A stretch of DNA of 64,000 nt from Codonopsis lanceolata (GCA_013146195.2 CM028378.1:42134925-42198924); one strand, 5' to 3'; shown: positions 22,060 through 35,458, numbered from the stretch's first letter. Notes: generated by a model not told the origin, from the sequence alone. Made by a program: numbers and translations.

Positions 22060-22500
22060 TCAATTTTAAAGCATTAATTTTTGCATCGCGGTTCAATAGT
22101 TTAATTGTCTAGTATAATTTGCACCGCATTTATATTTTATTAGATTAATTTTTACCGTGGTTCAATAGTTTAATTGACTAATCTAATTTGCACCGTGCTT
22201 CATCAACTTTATTGTATTAATATTTACACCGAGTTCAATAGTTTAATTGTCTAGTCCTATTGCGATGATTCATCAATTTTATTACATTAATTTTTGCCTT
22301 CTGTTCAATAGTTTAATTGTCTAGTCTAATTGCACCGCGTACCAACTTTATTTACCGTGATGAATGAATTTTTGAACCGCGATACATATACCTAATCCAA
22401 GTTACACTGCAGTATCAACTTTTATTTACCGTGATAAATTAATTTTTGAACTGCGATACATAAAATATTATTAATCTATTTTTGCACCACGATACAAAAT
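22060..22500. repeat. tandem repeat, about 70-bp unit, then a second 80-bp type
   Basis: The core GTTCAATAGTTTAATTG recurs at about 22091, 22160, 22233 and 22303 (spacing 69-73 bp), each followed by CTAGTCTAATTTGCACCG-like sequence. It then passes into a related pair with TTTACCGTGATGAAT and TTTTTGAACCGCGATACAT spaced about 80 bp (22350-22480). Divergence between units indicates an old array. Confidence 0.8.
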
Positions 22501-22978
22501 GATAATGAACTGACCATGTCCTCCATCTTCTTCTTTCATCTCCTCCGTCGTAAGCCTTCTTTCTTCATCCGCCTTCGTCCTACTAAAAAATCCTTGTTTC
22601 GTTTCCCAACAATGATGATTTTCGAATTTAAAGATGTGTTACAGAGACGATGACAATTTCGAAACAATTTTTCGAAAATTGGTCTTTTGCGGTTGAAAAA
22701 AAGAAATGTAGACTTTTGGAGTTAGAAACATTGAAAAAGGGACCGAGCAAAATTTTTTACCCAAAAAATTAAAGTTGGGTCGGGCCGGACCGACATAAAA
22801 TTTCACCGGGCTTATGAACCTAAAGCCTTACCCAACATAATGAATGAAGAGATCGATTTTCTCTCCTCCTTTAACATGCCGTGATTCGACGACTTTCATT
22901 TTTTCCCCTCTCAAATTACGTAACTTGAGCATTTTCTTTGTATATAAACTACATATATAAACACACACTAACACACCC

Positions 22979-23078
22979 NNNNNNNNNNNNNNNNNNNNNN
23001 NNNNNNNNNNNNNNNNNNNNNNNNNNNNNNNNNNNNNNNNNNNNNNNNNNNNNNNNNNNNNNNNNNNNNNNNNNNNNN
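22979..23078. other. assembly gap, exactly 100 N
   Basis: A run of 100 N, the conventional size for a scaffold join of unknown length. Sequence left and right of it need not be adjacent in the genome. Confidence 0.99.
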
Positions 23079-23828
23079 ACTTCGCTGCCGAACAATTCTA
23101 GTGATCATTAGGTCTCCGGAATAGGAATGCGCTCATCCTCGTGAGTGTGGAACGAATGGTGGTAGAGCATGGAAGTAACTCGATAATCCTAGCATACTTG
23201 TGAATACTGGACCCATCACTTGTCTTCGCATAATGCATCGACAGATGAGAGAGAAGACCACTTGCATCAATTGATGACATGAGAGTCGAGAACAAGAATG
23301 GTGAAGTTTCAAGTCTTCTCGTGTCGCCTCAGCTTGGTTCGTGAAACGTAAGACATTGGCTCAAAATTTCACCAACACAAGACATGTCCAACGGATAATT
23401 GAAAATATCCCATGTACTGTAGTCATCGCGAGAGTGGTAGCCAAGATGGTGCAGCCATGATTCGTTGAGAATGTAATCATTAATGGAGTCGGGGCCAACA
23501 TAGGCAAGGTGAAGACTTGACAAGCTTTCATTGAGGACGAGATCGGCCTCGAGATGCACCGTGAAGGCTCTTACCATCTCTTGTCGTTGTATCCTTGAGT
23601 AGAATTCATCAACCGTTGAAAGCTATAGAATTCTTCGCGAAATGTCAGGATGGAGACGAGTCCAGTACTGTGGAAAAGATCTACAATCTTTGCTCCAACA
23701 GTATTGTCGAGGAGGAATTGTTCTCCTTGAATCGTTCGACCAAGAATGTAGGAATACGAACCTACTTTGGTGATGAATGAGGATTCAAGAGGCAAAAGGG
23801 TTAGAGACGCTAGAAGAAGAGTGGCCAT
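23079..23828 (-). pseudogene. second, diverged envelope-position ORF (truncated by gap)
   Basis: Minus-strand frames 23828-23571 (MATLLLASLTLLP...), 23577-23329 and 23295-23098 form one protein broken by frameshifts and cut at the scaffold gap. The segment GAKIVDLFHSTGLVSILTFR can be aligned without gaps to GLELIHLVTANGLMPLLSFN of the element-A extra ORF, followed in both by a Y-S-x-Q block. I infer a distant homologue from another Sirevirus-like family. No function is known. Confidence 0.45.
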
Positions 23829-26800
23829 GGAAATTTTCTCGAGAGTGAAAAGAAGAACCACGATAGTAATTGTATCAATTGTCGGAATAGAAACAATAGA
23901 TAACGATAAAGAGAGATAACAAATCGAAGATTTTCAATAAGCATATATATATTTAGTACTTTCTCGAGAATATGCAGAAGAACACGACTATCAAGAACCA
24001 TCGCTTGATATCCACCAGAGCAAAGAATGACCGATGAAGGAAACGGCTAATAAGTAATCATTTCAAAGCTCGATTTTGAGTGGACGTGTTTCTGAAAAGG
24101 CGGCGATTCATGATTGCGATATTAAGTCACTCTAGGGAGTATGAATTTGGACAGCTTGTGACTTATATCGAGAATTTCAATACCAAGAAGAATGAATTAG
24201 AAGGCCGAGGCTTGTATTGAAATTGAGTTGTGTTGATATCAATGAGCAAAAATAATATAGCAAATTTCATACAAAATAAATTTAGGAATTAGGATAGGTT
24301 TTAAAATTCCAAGTATCCTAATAGATAATTTACGGGGCATTCTGAATCATCTACACAATCCTCAGCAATCTCCCAAATCTATAGAATTTTGGAACAGAAA
24401 TAATTTCAAAAATATTTTGAAAGTATCTTTTTAAGAAAATGTTTTGCAAAACATTTAAGATCTTTGTGTTCTATGTTTACCAGAATAAACTTTCAGGGCT
24501 TTCTGAGTCATCTACACAGTCTTCAGCAATCTCCTGTGTCTTCTAGTCATTCTAGAACAAGGAAGAAAATGTGTTTTGAAATCACTTTTTAGAAAGATTT
24601 GTGAAATATATTTTTGAAAAACTATCAATATTCCTAAATGTTTTATGTCAAAGATATCGTTACATAAGGTTGATCAATATAAAGTCTCAAAACCAATTTC
24701 GATGATTAGTTTCAGTAGAGTGTGAAGAATTTTGCCGATACAGAATGTAAAATAGCGAAGTGAGAGTCTGCTATTTAAGGATAACCAAAGAAAGTTATGA
24801 GTCTGCTGATTAAGAATAACCAAATAGAAGTTACGAGTCTGCTGGTTCAACTGATAACCTGAGAGTAAACAACAGGGATTAATGCTTGGAGATGCATGAT
24901 TATCAGTTGTCTTGAACACACTTATGAGGTCAGCAATGTAATTGTTGTGATACCAAGTAGTTAGAGAGCACAGTGTTCAAGAATGATGGAAGTCTACTAA
25001 TATTGATTTTGAAAGAAAGGTGACTAGTAGACTAAGATTTGCTGATATCAAGAGTTAGGAGTGTGAAAAATTGATCAGCAATGATTAAGATATGCCATTT
25101 TTAAGTGATAAGAGTAACAAGGAAGTCGGCATAGATGAGGGTCTGCTTTTTGAAGGTGATCAGCAGAATTTTTGAGTCTGTTGAAAGCAGAGTTTTAGAG
25201 TCTGCTGATAGAGAAGGATCAGCAGGGTTTGGAGTCTGCTAACGGAAAATGTAACTTTAGTAGTTAAGCAGACTAGAAGGTTGCTGGGTAAATATGATTC
25301 AAATGATATGAAATTCTCGCATATACCAATTGAATAAACAATGTTTCAAAGAAGGTTATCCTTTATGAGTGCCTCGGCTTTTGGAAGGATAAACCATAGG
25401 CTTCATTGGCATGGATTAGCTAGTGACCATGCTCCTCCTCAACAGAATCCCGATAAGTGAGTAGAGCAATAGAAGCGACAGCAGTCACCTTAGTTAAAGT
25501 ACTTGTATCACAAAGAAGCAAACAACTTATACTAAGTTTTACTGAAGATATAGAGAAAATAAAATTTGTCACTTCAAGGTCAGCAGCTAAGGATGATGCC
25601 TATCTTTCTGGGTAAGAAAGTTAATTGTTCAAGGTCCAAGAAAGATGAGAGAATTTTGAGCAGGGTTGTCTTAGACAGAGAAAACAACAGATAAGGAGCT
25701 GTTAGTTCCTCAAAAGGTCATTCTTCCGCCAGCAGTTATGGAGTCTGCTGTTGTGAAGAGTTGTGACCAGAATTTTGGATGAGAATGAAGATTCACCAGA
25801 ACATCATGGGTTAGGGTGAGATCTTCAATTCCTGGAAAGGAGTTGCAAGGTAAGCAGTCCTTTCTAAGAAATCCATAACTAAGGTAATTCATATTCCAAC
25901 ATTGATTCTTCTGATGAGATTTCTATCAGTGATCATTAAGTGTTTAATCAAAATAAGGTTCTTTTTAAGAATTAAAGAAACCAATTGATCTAGTTGTAAT
26001 GACATTAGTTAAAGCAAAGATTGTCATTAAACCAGGAATCAACTTAGTCTTTGAAGCACTAGAAGTTTTGATAAAAGATTTAAAGTCTTTTGTGCTATCT
26101 GAGTCACATGTAAAAAATGTTATATCAGATTTATAAGACTAATATTTCAAGGATAGATCCTGGGATTGTCTCATCAGAATTATCGTTTTGTTGAATAGAG
26201 ATACTTGGTTAAGGATTGGTTTGCTGTTGGGTTAACAGCAGAGTTATGCTTGATGTTAAGGATTCGAAATAAATAATGTAATATGAAGATCACAATCCAT
26301 AGGCAAACACAAGAGTTCATGCTATCAAAAAGATGTACAAACAAAGGCAGATAGACATGAAGTAAAGTTGCTTTGAACAAGTTTTCATTTAGATCAAAAT
26401 ATACTCGAATACAAAGAGGATCTAAAGATTACAAGTTACAATACAACTTCCGATGACTTAACTACTCCTATTAAACAACTAATCTAAACACCTGATACAT
26501 TTCTAAAGATAAAAATGTTACAAGGAGATGTCTATGAGGATTATGGACCCAGATCCGTCTAACCGATTGGCAAACAGAATACAGGTCCAGATCAAGGTGC
26601 CCGATGTCGAAAGAGGCAGCCAAATGGAATCTCTACATTGTGAAAGATACGAGATGTGTGATCCGCTTGCTCTCTTCCTTCTCCCTTCGCCTAGCTCTAG
26701 AACCCATATGATCTTCACGAAGCAGTCGACCACCTAAAGACATCAGCCGTGATTTGTGCTGATCTCTAGGGAGAATCATGTCAGCACGAGAAAATGTAGA

Positions 26801-27846
26801 AAGTCTACATTACTGAAAAGGGGTGGCTGACATGAGCACGATCATGGGGTTCAGGGAGAGGCATGCTAAATGGTTGTTGAGGAAATTCTTCATACAAGAG
26901 GAATCCTCGAAACTAACCAAACAACTTTTGGGGAATAGAAAGAATAATTCCAAGTTGTTGAGAGAGAGACTTGATCTATCGCTAAGAATTCTCCTAAGTA
27001 ACATTTTGGAAGAAAGAGATTTTGTATCAGCGTTTATCATAGTGTTTGGAGATATTTTGCAAGTGATAGAGAGGAAGGAGGGAAGTCTCTATTAATACTT
27101 GTTGAGGCAAGACTAAGGACCGGTTATAAAGGTGAACTTATAAGGCGAAGGGTCCTTTCATCTACTCACTGTAAAGTCATAAAGACTTGTGTGAGAGATG
27201 AGTCAATTCCTAGATATCCGGTAAATTGTTCTCATTGGAAAGCCCAAAAGAAAATTGAAAAGACAAGTCGGCTTCTTGAGAAGATAAAAAGGTTTTTGAT
27301 TTGACAAAACAACTTTTCAGTGAGATTTGACAAAACAACTTTTCATAAACAGTTTTGAAGAAATCGTTTTACCTTTTTAAACATTTTGTTTACCTTTACC
27401 GAGAATCTAAGAGATTGGTCATTATGCTTTAAGAAGTAGTCAATTTCGAAAAGCTTAGCCTCAACCTTAGTAGAATTTGCAAAGATACCCATGTAGTTTG
27501 CACATTGTCTACTAAGGTGGAAACTCCTATAAGTTAGCACATAGAACTGAGCTTATGAAGTTCATTGCATCAAGAAAGATCATCAAAGAAGGAAAATTGA
27601 TGTTGCAAATACACAGCAGATCAAAGATAACTTTGAATAAAAGACATCAATTTCAGATTGGTAATGTATATCATACTTAAAGGAAGAAAAGGAATCAAAG
27701 AACATAGTATGATAGACAATTACTCAAGCATTTATATTTGTAGAGAAAAACAGAGATGAACATATCATGTAAATATAAACGAAGTGCAGTGAATGATTTA
27801 TTCCTGGAAATCAGAGAGAAGGAAAGACGAAACAGATATTAGTCAT
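23829..27846 (-). other. relic retrotransposon non-coding DNA with GTCTGCTGA repeats
   Basis: No supportable gene. AGTCTGCTG motifs are frequent (24765-24845, 25140-25265, 25740), including a roughly 40-bp tandem unit at 24765-24850. A second duplicated block, TCTGAATCATCTACACA near 24345 and TCTGAGTCATCTACACA near 24505, is spaced about 165 bp. By analogy with the spacer of element A, this may be the pol-to-extra-ORF spacer of the family whose ORF starts at 23828. I could not recognise pol domains in it. Confidence 0.35.
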
Positions 27847-28902
27847 TGTAAGTCCAGATGGAAACAGTTAAGGCTAGAGGGGGGGGGGTGAATAGCCTTT
27901 AAAACTTCAAGGGTTGATTTGTAAAACTTTTAAATTTGGCAGCGGAAAACTAGTTTTATTAGTCAGCTGAAAATTTGGTCAGCTGGCTGACACTTTGAAA
28001 AAGCTTAAGCTGATAAAAGTTAGTCAGCTAGCTGACACAACTGTTTTCAAAGGAAGTTGTCTTTTAAAGTTAATCACTTGAATATGGAGGAAAGCGGAAA
28101 TACAATTAAGCGAACAATTAAGCAAACAATTGTTGTTAATCGACCGACACTTAATTAGTTGAAAAACTTCTTAAGTGTTGAGTCGGCTTGCAAGAATATA
28201 AGAAGCGGTACGACAAATCGCTTGAAGTGGTTCACAGATAAACCGCTACGCCCACTACCAAGTTGGTCGACTTGGATTTTTGAAGTGCACTAATTTTATT
28301 AAAAATCTATTTGATCTCTAATGGATCAGTGTACAACAAAAGACCGGTGTTTGTGGAGAATGATTGAGAAACAATCAAACTCGTGTGACAAACTGACTGA
28401 ATTTAAGAGATATGAAGTAGAATCACTCAGTGTTTGCCTAAACAATAACTAGAAAGAATTAATCAAAGAAGAGTATCTAGTTAATGTTTTCCTAATAAGA
28501 CTTAGTCACAGAGAAATTTCTTGAAAGTATAATGGCTTTTGACTTCTATAAAAATTGTTGTCTTCAAGAATGCTTCCAATGGTATTTATAGGTAATCTTC
28601 AAAAGTAACCCGTTAGGAACACATTTTGAATTTGAAAATGTGTTTGGTGATGCAAGATCTCAAAAGATCCTGTGGAAATATTTTCTAGCGTAATATCTAC
28701 CAAAACACAAAGTAGGAAAGTGTCAGTACAAGTGTATGATCAATCAAATAAGGAAAGGCAAACTAACACTAAATACGTTAAGGTCAGCTGAAGTGAATAG
28801 CTGACAAAATAATTTCTGGCTGACCAAAGATAATTTTAATTTCTTGGCTGACAATCAAGTGGAATGATTTTAAGCAAATCTAACTTTATGCAAGATTCAA
28901 CA
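27847..28902 (-). repeat. lower (3') LTR of element B
   Basis: 1056 bp, TGTAAGTCCAGATGG...GATTCAACA. It differs from the other family LTRs at many places, for example AAATTTAAGAGATATGAAGTAG-type sequence near 28400 where the other three read TTTCTAAATATTAAGAAATG. It therefore belongs to a different lineage of the family. Confidence 0.88.
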
Positions 28903-29269
28903 ATCTCCTCCTATTTGCTTAAAACCATTCACTTGAATGCAGAAAGCCAAATTTTTTTTTTAAAGTTCCCGCAAAGTGATGTTAGTGCGAAGCGATAATA
29001 TATGAAGGAAAGTAGCTTAAAAATTAAGAGTACCAAAAGTAAACTACAAGTAAAACATGAGTTTTAAAGTTGTTCGAGTTTAGAGAGAGATGAGATATCC
29101 AGTTGGCTGATGTGGATCCTTCAGTTGTTCTTGTCTGCTTCAACTGATGGACCAACTTCAGCTTCTTTGTCAGTTTCAACAGCTTCATTTTTCTTTACTT
29201 GTTCTTGTTCAGCTTGGTTTCCTTCTTCAACTTCTGCTTGTGCTTCTTCTGCCTGTGTTTCGGTTCTTT

Positions 29270-31960
29270 GTCGATCGCTTCGCCATCTTGGTGTCACCGC
29301 CGATCGGGCATCGCCGACGCCTCGAGAATCTTGTTTTCGCCGTAGGTATCACCGTTTTTCGCTTCTTCTCCTCGAATGGTTTGAAGCATTGCCGCTCAAA
29401 GATTGAAGGCACGGTTGGCCCATTCTTGCTGGTAGAGCAAGATGGTCCTTCAATCATCCATATTGGCTTCACGAGGGCACCAAGAAGAATGACAACAGCA
29501 CTCCTCGGTGGTGAAGATCCGTAAGGTTCTAAGGCAGAAGCTACTTGTTGTCAAGTGTAGCAAGTCGGTTGGTGTGGTGTGAAAGTCGACTTCATTTGCA
29601 AATGGTGGACATACGTAAGATCGAGCTTGGGATGTGAGAGAGAGAACCAGGGTTGCGTGTTCGGAGCGTGTGGTCGAGAGGTCCAGCTCATTAGAGAATA
29701 GATGATAAGTATGGATATCAAGATCCTCGTGGTCGAGGGAAAAAGACATCCATTGGATAGGCCGATTTGGGCCTGGCCGAGGCACGGGTTCTGCAGAGGC
29801 ATGTCTTCGGAAAGATGATTTTTGTGCCTCGAGGATGATGCAAAGCCTGGAGACAATTTTCCTTGTTTTCTCGGCTTCCTACAAGCCAACCGAGAAGGGC
29901 TAAGAAGGACTCATCCTCGTGAGGTGGACTCGAGGAGTCGATGATGAGCCCTATTGGGATTGATGGTTGAGGAACCGCAATCGATATTGGTAAAGTAGGA
30001 GAGGAACAAGAGTAGGAGGAATGGAAGAAGAGGCATCAATGGTGGACCGATTGAAGAGGGTAGAGAGATAGGTTGCAAAGTAGTTAGAAATAGCCGCTCG
30101 CCTAAGGTAGAAATCGGTATGGTTGTGGCCGAGACAACAAAGGAATAGGTGAAGGAGTGATATGAGGAATTGTGGAATTGATTCTCAGAATCAATGGGCC
30201 GGGTTGACTTGCCAATGCATCCGAAAGGCAAAGTGTTCATGAAGCTCCTCCCGGCATGGAGGCCATCCGTCTGTGGAGTTCAATATAGGCTTGGTTGGCG
30301 TGTTAATCGCATCCCGAACATATTTGTTCGCAGCCTTTTCGATCCGGCTAATTTGGTTGGCTCGACCGAAGGTTGTTCCCTGCCCCGGTTTATTTCATCA
30401 TCCTCAGCAGCAAGTCCGCCAACCAGAAGGGATCATCGAGGGAAGAGATGGTAGTTCATGAACCTTGTTATAAATTGTCCAGCTAAATAAACAAGCTCAT
30501 CTTGAACAAATCTATCATTGGAGAGATAGAATCTGCTCCGCAGCAAAGGGAGAGGGTCAAAGTACTTGCCATAATTGGCCACCAAGTCTTCTTGACCGAG
30601 ATTTGGAGTGACAGGATATAACACATGTGGTCTCCTTTTCAAAGTTGTGGTCAATGTACTTGACTGGGGTTTTTCAAGCTTTCTTTCTCCTCATGGAAAG
30701 AAAGAAGAAACCGAACAAAGTAAGGAAGATGGTCGATAGGAAGACCCAAGCTAGAGGAATTGGTAACCGGATTAGCTTGGTAGTAGGAATGCCTAGGATG
30801 AAAGGTGGGATTCCTAATTGGTGGGAAAAACTTTATAGGAGCAAAGGTTTGGAGACCTAGGATTGAGGGGGAGAGTTGGGAGCAGATCGCAGTAAGAGGG
30901 GAGAAAGGAACAAAGGTACCGGATTAAGTTCGTGATTCCTTCTCTCTCTTTGCAAAGAGCACGCCGCCAATGTCGGCCTCCTCCTAGGTTGCCTCCTTCG
31001 TGGACTTCACCTTCTTGCACATCACCGGCCGACCAATTGCGCTTGAGGTGCATCTTCACCGGCCGACCACGTGGCCGACCAGCTTGATCGACCGACCACC
31101 CGCTCGACCGAACTCTTGGCCGAACACTTAGCAATTTTTGTCGACCATCATCACCGGCCGACTAGAGGAAACAAATGTAAGAGCTTAGGTCCTTGTCCTT
31201 CTCTCCTCGCTTGATGACTGGGGTGCTTCCCGACCAAATCGCTTGAAACACTTGCTTTTTGATATCAAGAAGAACATATTTCTTGACCTTGACAGTTCAA
31301 GGTCACCAACCTTGATGAGTAGATGTCAAGAGTAGGAATGGACCGAAGAAACCGATTTATGATCGGTGATGAGTGAGCCTGGGTTTCCAGCTGCCATGTT
31401 TTCCTTGTACTTGGCAATGTTGACCTTTATACATTCCACCAAAATAGCTCCCCAGCTCATCTCACAGCTTTTCCACAATCCCTTCCATGAGAAACATTTG
31501 AGCTTCAAGAATCTTGTCATGGCCCCTGATTTGATTATGAGGCACTTGTCCAACACCGTGGCTAGAGCATAGTGAAGTGGAGCAAAACGATGCTTGTGCC
31601 TGTCGAAGGCAAGCTCTACTGGTACTTCACCCCTCATAGTAATCCACCCTGCTCGTTGAGTTTCTTCAGGGATGGTATAGGTGGTTGAACCATCGTCATA
31701 AAGATCAGGGAAGGCCGCAGAGATGGTTTCGAGTCAAACACAACAGGACGCCTCGATATTGCCGATGAGAGAGAAAGGATCTACCGGGTTTTCCTCCATT
31801 CCCATGAAGAATTCTTCGCTTAGTTGGCGTAGGTTCGAATGTTGAATGAGAGTAGAGGCATTAACCCATTTGCAAGAACTAGATGAATCACTCAAGCCCT
31901 AGAGGTTCTCAGATTCAGAGAAACGATGTCTAGAAGACATCCAACCGCTGTTCAAGCCAT
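29270..31960 (-). pseudogene. envelope-position ORF of element B (heavily broken)
   Basis: Homologous to 8126-11276 of element A, with ATG at 31960. It is broken into about ten short frames. About 450 bp of the Pro/Ser/Thr-rich middle are missing (A 8775-9220, junction in B near 29945). Most differences from A are at CAG, CTG or homopolymers, so part of the damage may be sequence error. The promoter-like TATTTAAA is kept at 32128-32135, but the acceptor CAG before the ATG reads CG. Confidence 0.75.
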
Positions 31961-32845
31961 TTCGAAATAACAAATGATATGTTAAGAAGCAGATGAAAAG
32001 AGAAAGAAAGAAGGAGTAGGAATGGAGAATACCAAGAATCTAGGTTAGGTTTTTTTTTGAAGAAGAAGTTTTAGAGAGAGAAAGGATTTAGTGAGAGAAA
32101 GATAAGTAAGAAGTGAAGTGAGTGTGTTTTAAATAGAGAAACGATAGGTACGACGCTTATAAGAGATAGTGGGTTTTAAAAGTGAAGATATGGAGTGTAG
32201 TGATAAAGTACACTGTAATTTTGGTTTTTGTGATAAAAATAGCAATTTATGACGAGAGTTATTATCACAATGATGAGCCGCTTTTTGTGAAAACACGCCA
32301 TTTCAACCGCCGAGTTGGTGGGATAGTGGAAAGGTCATTTTGGCTTTTCAAGAAAGCTTCATGAAGTTCCAAGGAAAAATAAAAGGCGGAAATAAATGAA
32401 GAATTTTCAATAAATTATAGATTAAGTCTTAGCCGAGATACGATCGCCTTTGACTTAAGGCTCAGAGACTACCCGACAAGGACGTTAATCACCGTGTTAT
32501 CACCGAGAAATATAGATATGTCACCGAACAATTGTCGCCTAATAAGTGTCACTGAATATGTCGCCTACCGGCCGACATTGTTTTATAGTATGGTTCCAAC
32601 CAGAATGAAGAAAATTTTGTCACCGAAGGTTGTCACCGTGAAGTTTTGTTGCTTAAGAGCTTCATGTGTCGCCATCGGCCGACAAGAAGATTTTTACTAT
32701 GCTATCGGACCATATAATATCATTGAAATAATTTGTCGCCTAGATAAATATTGACCGACAAATCAAGTATACCCCGCAAAGATTAGACAAACCAAAGATA
32801 TCTTTCTATGACATAATAAGCATTCCTAATTCTCCTCTTAAGAAT

Positions 32846-33489
32846 TCAAATCGTCGATTTTAAGGCTTTTGTAAAAATGTCGCCTAATTGAAATTCAAGA
32901 GGAACATATTCTAGCTGAACATTGCCTTTTTCAACATGATCTTTCAAAAAATGATATCTGATGTCTATGTGTTTGGTTTTAGAATGCATGACAGGATTTT
33001 TAGAAACTGATATAGCAGAAGTATTATCACAATAAATAGGACAGGTTCCCATAGGCATTTCATAATCCAATAGTTGTTGTTTCATCCAAAGAATTGAGAA
33101 CAAGCTTCCAAAGAAGAATATATTCAGCCTTCAAGAGTTGAAGTGGAAACCGAAGCTTGCTTTTTGCATGCCCATGATATCGCCTGCTTCAAGGAACCGA
33201 CATGTTCCATCGGTACTTTTTCTGTTAACTCGCAAGTCGCAAGGTCAAGATTCCAATATCCAATCAAATTAAAAGAAGAGTCTCTGGGATACCAAATGCC
33301 AAATTTTTCAGTATCAATCAAATATCTAATGATTCTTTTTGCCGCAATCATATGAGATTCCTTAGGATTAGCTTGAAAACGAGCACATATACACACAAGA
33401 AACATGATATCCTGGTCGCTAGCGCTAAATAAAGAAGAGATCCAACTATACCTCAGATTCGCTTGTATTAACCGGCTTACCCTTTTCAT
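32846..33489 (-). CDS. copia RNase H (element B)
   Basis: Two frames, 33489-33124 (CARFQANPKESHMIAAKRII, LIGYWNLDLATC) and 33103-32846 (YCDNTSAISVSKNPVMHSKT, GDIFTKAL). The SDAD of copy A reads WNLD here, at a spot where CAGCATCTGAAT of A is AAGATTCCAAT in B. The loss of the acidic residue may be artefactual. Confidence 0.75.
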
Positions 33490-33495
33490 CGCTGA

Positions 33496-34185
33496 CTAGG
33501 TGACATTCAACTCCCATTGGAGTGTTTGCTGAATTTGCTTCTTGAAGATTGTATTTCTTGATCGCCTCTCTTGTGTATTTAGATTGATGGATAAAAATTC
33601 CTTCCTCGCTTGCTTAATTTGCAAACCTAAGAAGTAAGTTAGTTCTCCCATCATACTCATCTCAAATTTTCCTTTCATAAGATGCTCAAATCTCTTGCAC
33701 AAAATTTCATTAGTAGATCCAAAAATAATATCATCAACATAAATTTGAACTAGTAAAATATTACCTTTGTGCTTCAAAGAGAAAAGAGTAGTATCGATTT
33801 TACCTCTTTGAAATCCTTTTTCCATAAGGAATTTGGATAGGGTTTCATACCATGCTCTTGGGGCTTGCTTAAGACCATAAAGAGCCTTTCTTAGCTTGTA
33901 AACATGGTCCTTCTTTTTAGGATCAATGAAACCAGGAGGTTGCTCAACAAATACTTGTTCTTGTAGGTCCCCATTCAAAAATGCACTTTTTACATCCATT
34001 TGATATACCTTGAAGTCCTTGAAGGTTGCATAAGCAAGAAATAATCTGATGGCTTCAAGTCTTGCCACAGGAGCAAAAGTTTGATCATAGTCAATGCCCT
34101 CCTCCTGTCTATATCCTTGGGCTACTAATCTTGCTTTATTTCTTGTAACATTTCCATCTTCATCCAACTTGTTTCGAACACCCAT
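33496..34185 (-). CDS. copia reverse transcriptase (element B)
   Basis: A 229-residue frame almost identical to the RT of element A from RNKLDEDG onward, with QMDVKSAFLNGDL and YVDD intact. The frame is cut upstream by CTG to CG in GTTTCTGAACAC (A) against GTTTCGAACAC (B). Downstream it is cut near 33605, where TCAGTTTGC of A is CGCTTGC. Confidence 0.9.
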   Translation of the reverse strand: MGVRNKLDEDGNVTRNKARLVAQGYRQEEGIDYDQTFAPVARLEAIRLFLAYATFKDFKVYQMDVKSAFLNGDLQEQVFVEQPPGFIDPKKKDHVYKLRKALYGLKQAPRAWYETLSKFLMEKGFQRGKIDTTLFSLKHKGNILLVQIYVDDIIFGSTNEILCKRFEHLMKGKFEMSMMGELTYFLGLQIKQARKEFLSINLNTQERRSRNTIFKKQIQQTLQWELNVT

Positions 34186-34552
34186 TTAGTTCCAATGACT
34201 TGTTGATCCGGGGTCTAGGCACAAGTTCCCAAACTTTACATCTTTCAAACCGATTCACTCTTCTTGCATGGCCTCAATCCACCGAGGGTCTTCCAAGGCT
34301 TCATCAATCTTTTGGGTTCAATGGAAGAGACAAAGGCATGTGAATCAAGAGTTTCATTTCGAGCTACTGTTCTTAAGCCAAAGAAAGGGATCTCCAATGA
34401 TATTTGAAACCGGATGATGTCTAGCTTCCCTAATTTCTTTAGGAAGATGCAAGAGGTTCAGCTTTGTAAAGGTGGAGATGGATGAATGTCACCGACCGAA
34501 TAGATTCGTAACCGTATGTCACCGACCGATCTATTGTGACAGAGTTAGATTG

Positions 34553-35387
34553 TCACCGGTCAAGATTGTCACCGTCAAGTTCATTCTGAATATCTAGAGT
34601 TTCTGCAGGAGGGGTTGAAGATGAAGGATTATTTTGAATTGAACCAGTACTGTTTCCTGTCTCAAATATTTCAAAATTGTTAGTAACATCAGGAGTCTTA
34701 TAAGACTCAAATAAATTTGATTCATCAAAAGTAATATGCATAGATTCAACAATTACTTGAGTTTTTCTATTATAAACTCTATAAGCTCTACTATGCTTAG
34801 CATAACCAACAAAAATACCTTCATCAGCTTTTTCATCAAATTTACCTCGGTAATCACCACCATTGTAGTGAATGAAGCATTTGCACCCAAAGATTTTAAA
34901 GAAAGCAATGTTAGGGGTTCTACCTCTCCATATTTCATAAGGAGTCTTACCATGAAACTTGTTTATGAGAGATCTATTTTGTGTAAAACATGTTGTGTTG
35001 ACAGCTTCTGCCCAAAAATATTTTGGCAATTTTGCTTCTGCTATCATTGTTTTACCTGCTTCAATCGTAGTCCTGTTCTTCCTTTCAGCCTATACCATTT
35101 TGCCGAGGTGTTCTAATCGCCGAAAAGTTATGATCAATTCCATGATCATCACAGTATGTGTCCATTCCAAGATTCTTGAATTTTGTACCATTGTCAGATC
35201 TAACACTTATAATCTCACATTCCTTTTGAGTTTGAAGATTTCTGAATAGGGAAGTGAGAATGCTATAAGTTTCATCCTTGGATTGCATCATTTCAACCCA
35301 TGTGTACCTGGAATAATCATCTACAACAACCAAAGTATACATGTTTCCTCCTAGGCTTGCAGTTGTAACAGGACCAAATAAATCCAT
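34553..35387 (-). CDS. copia integrase core (element B)
   Basis: Frames 35387-35085 (MDLFGPV, RSDNGTKF, catalytic Asp residues) and 35047-34553 (integrase C-terminal region with KIFGCKCFIHY and VGYAKHSRAYRVYN). The segment around the catalytic Glu (35085-35110) is frame-shifted, with TTTTGTTGAGG of A as TTTTGCCGAGG. It is otherwise close to identical to A. Confidence 0.85.
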
Positions 35388-35458
35388 ATGTAGAAGTTCA
35401 AGAATTCTTTTGGTTGAAAGACATGGTTTTGGTTTGAAAGAGGTTTTTGTTATTTTTC

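Noticed and set aside
26810..27095. Overlapping 76- and 90-codon frames on opposite strands
   Set aside because: Neither resembles a known domain and they lie in relic retrotransposon DNA.
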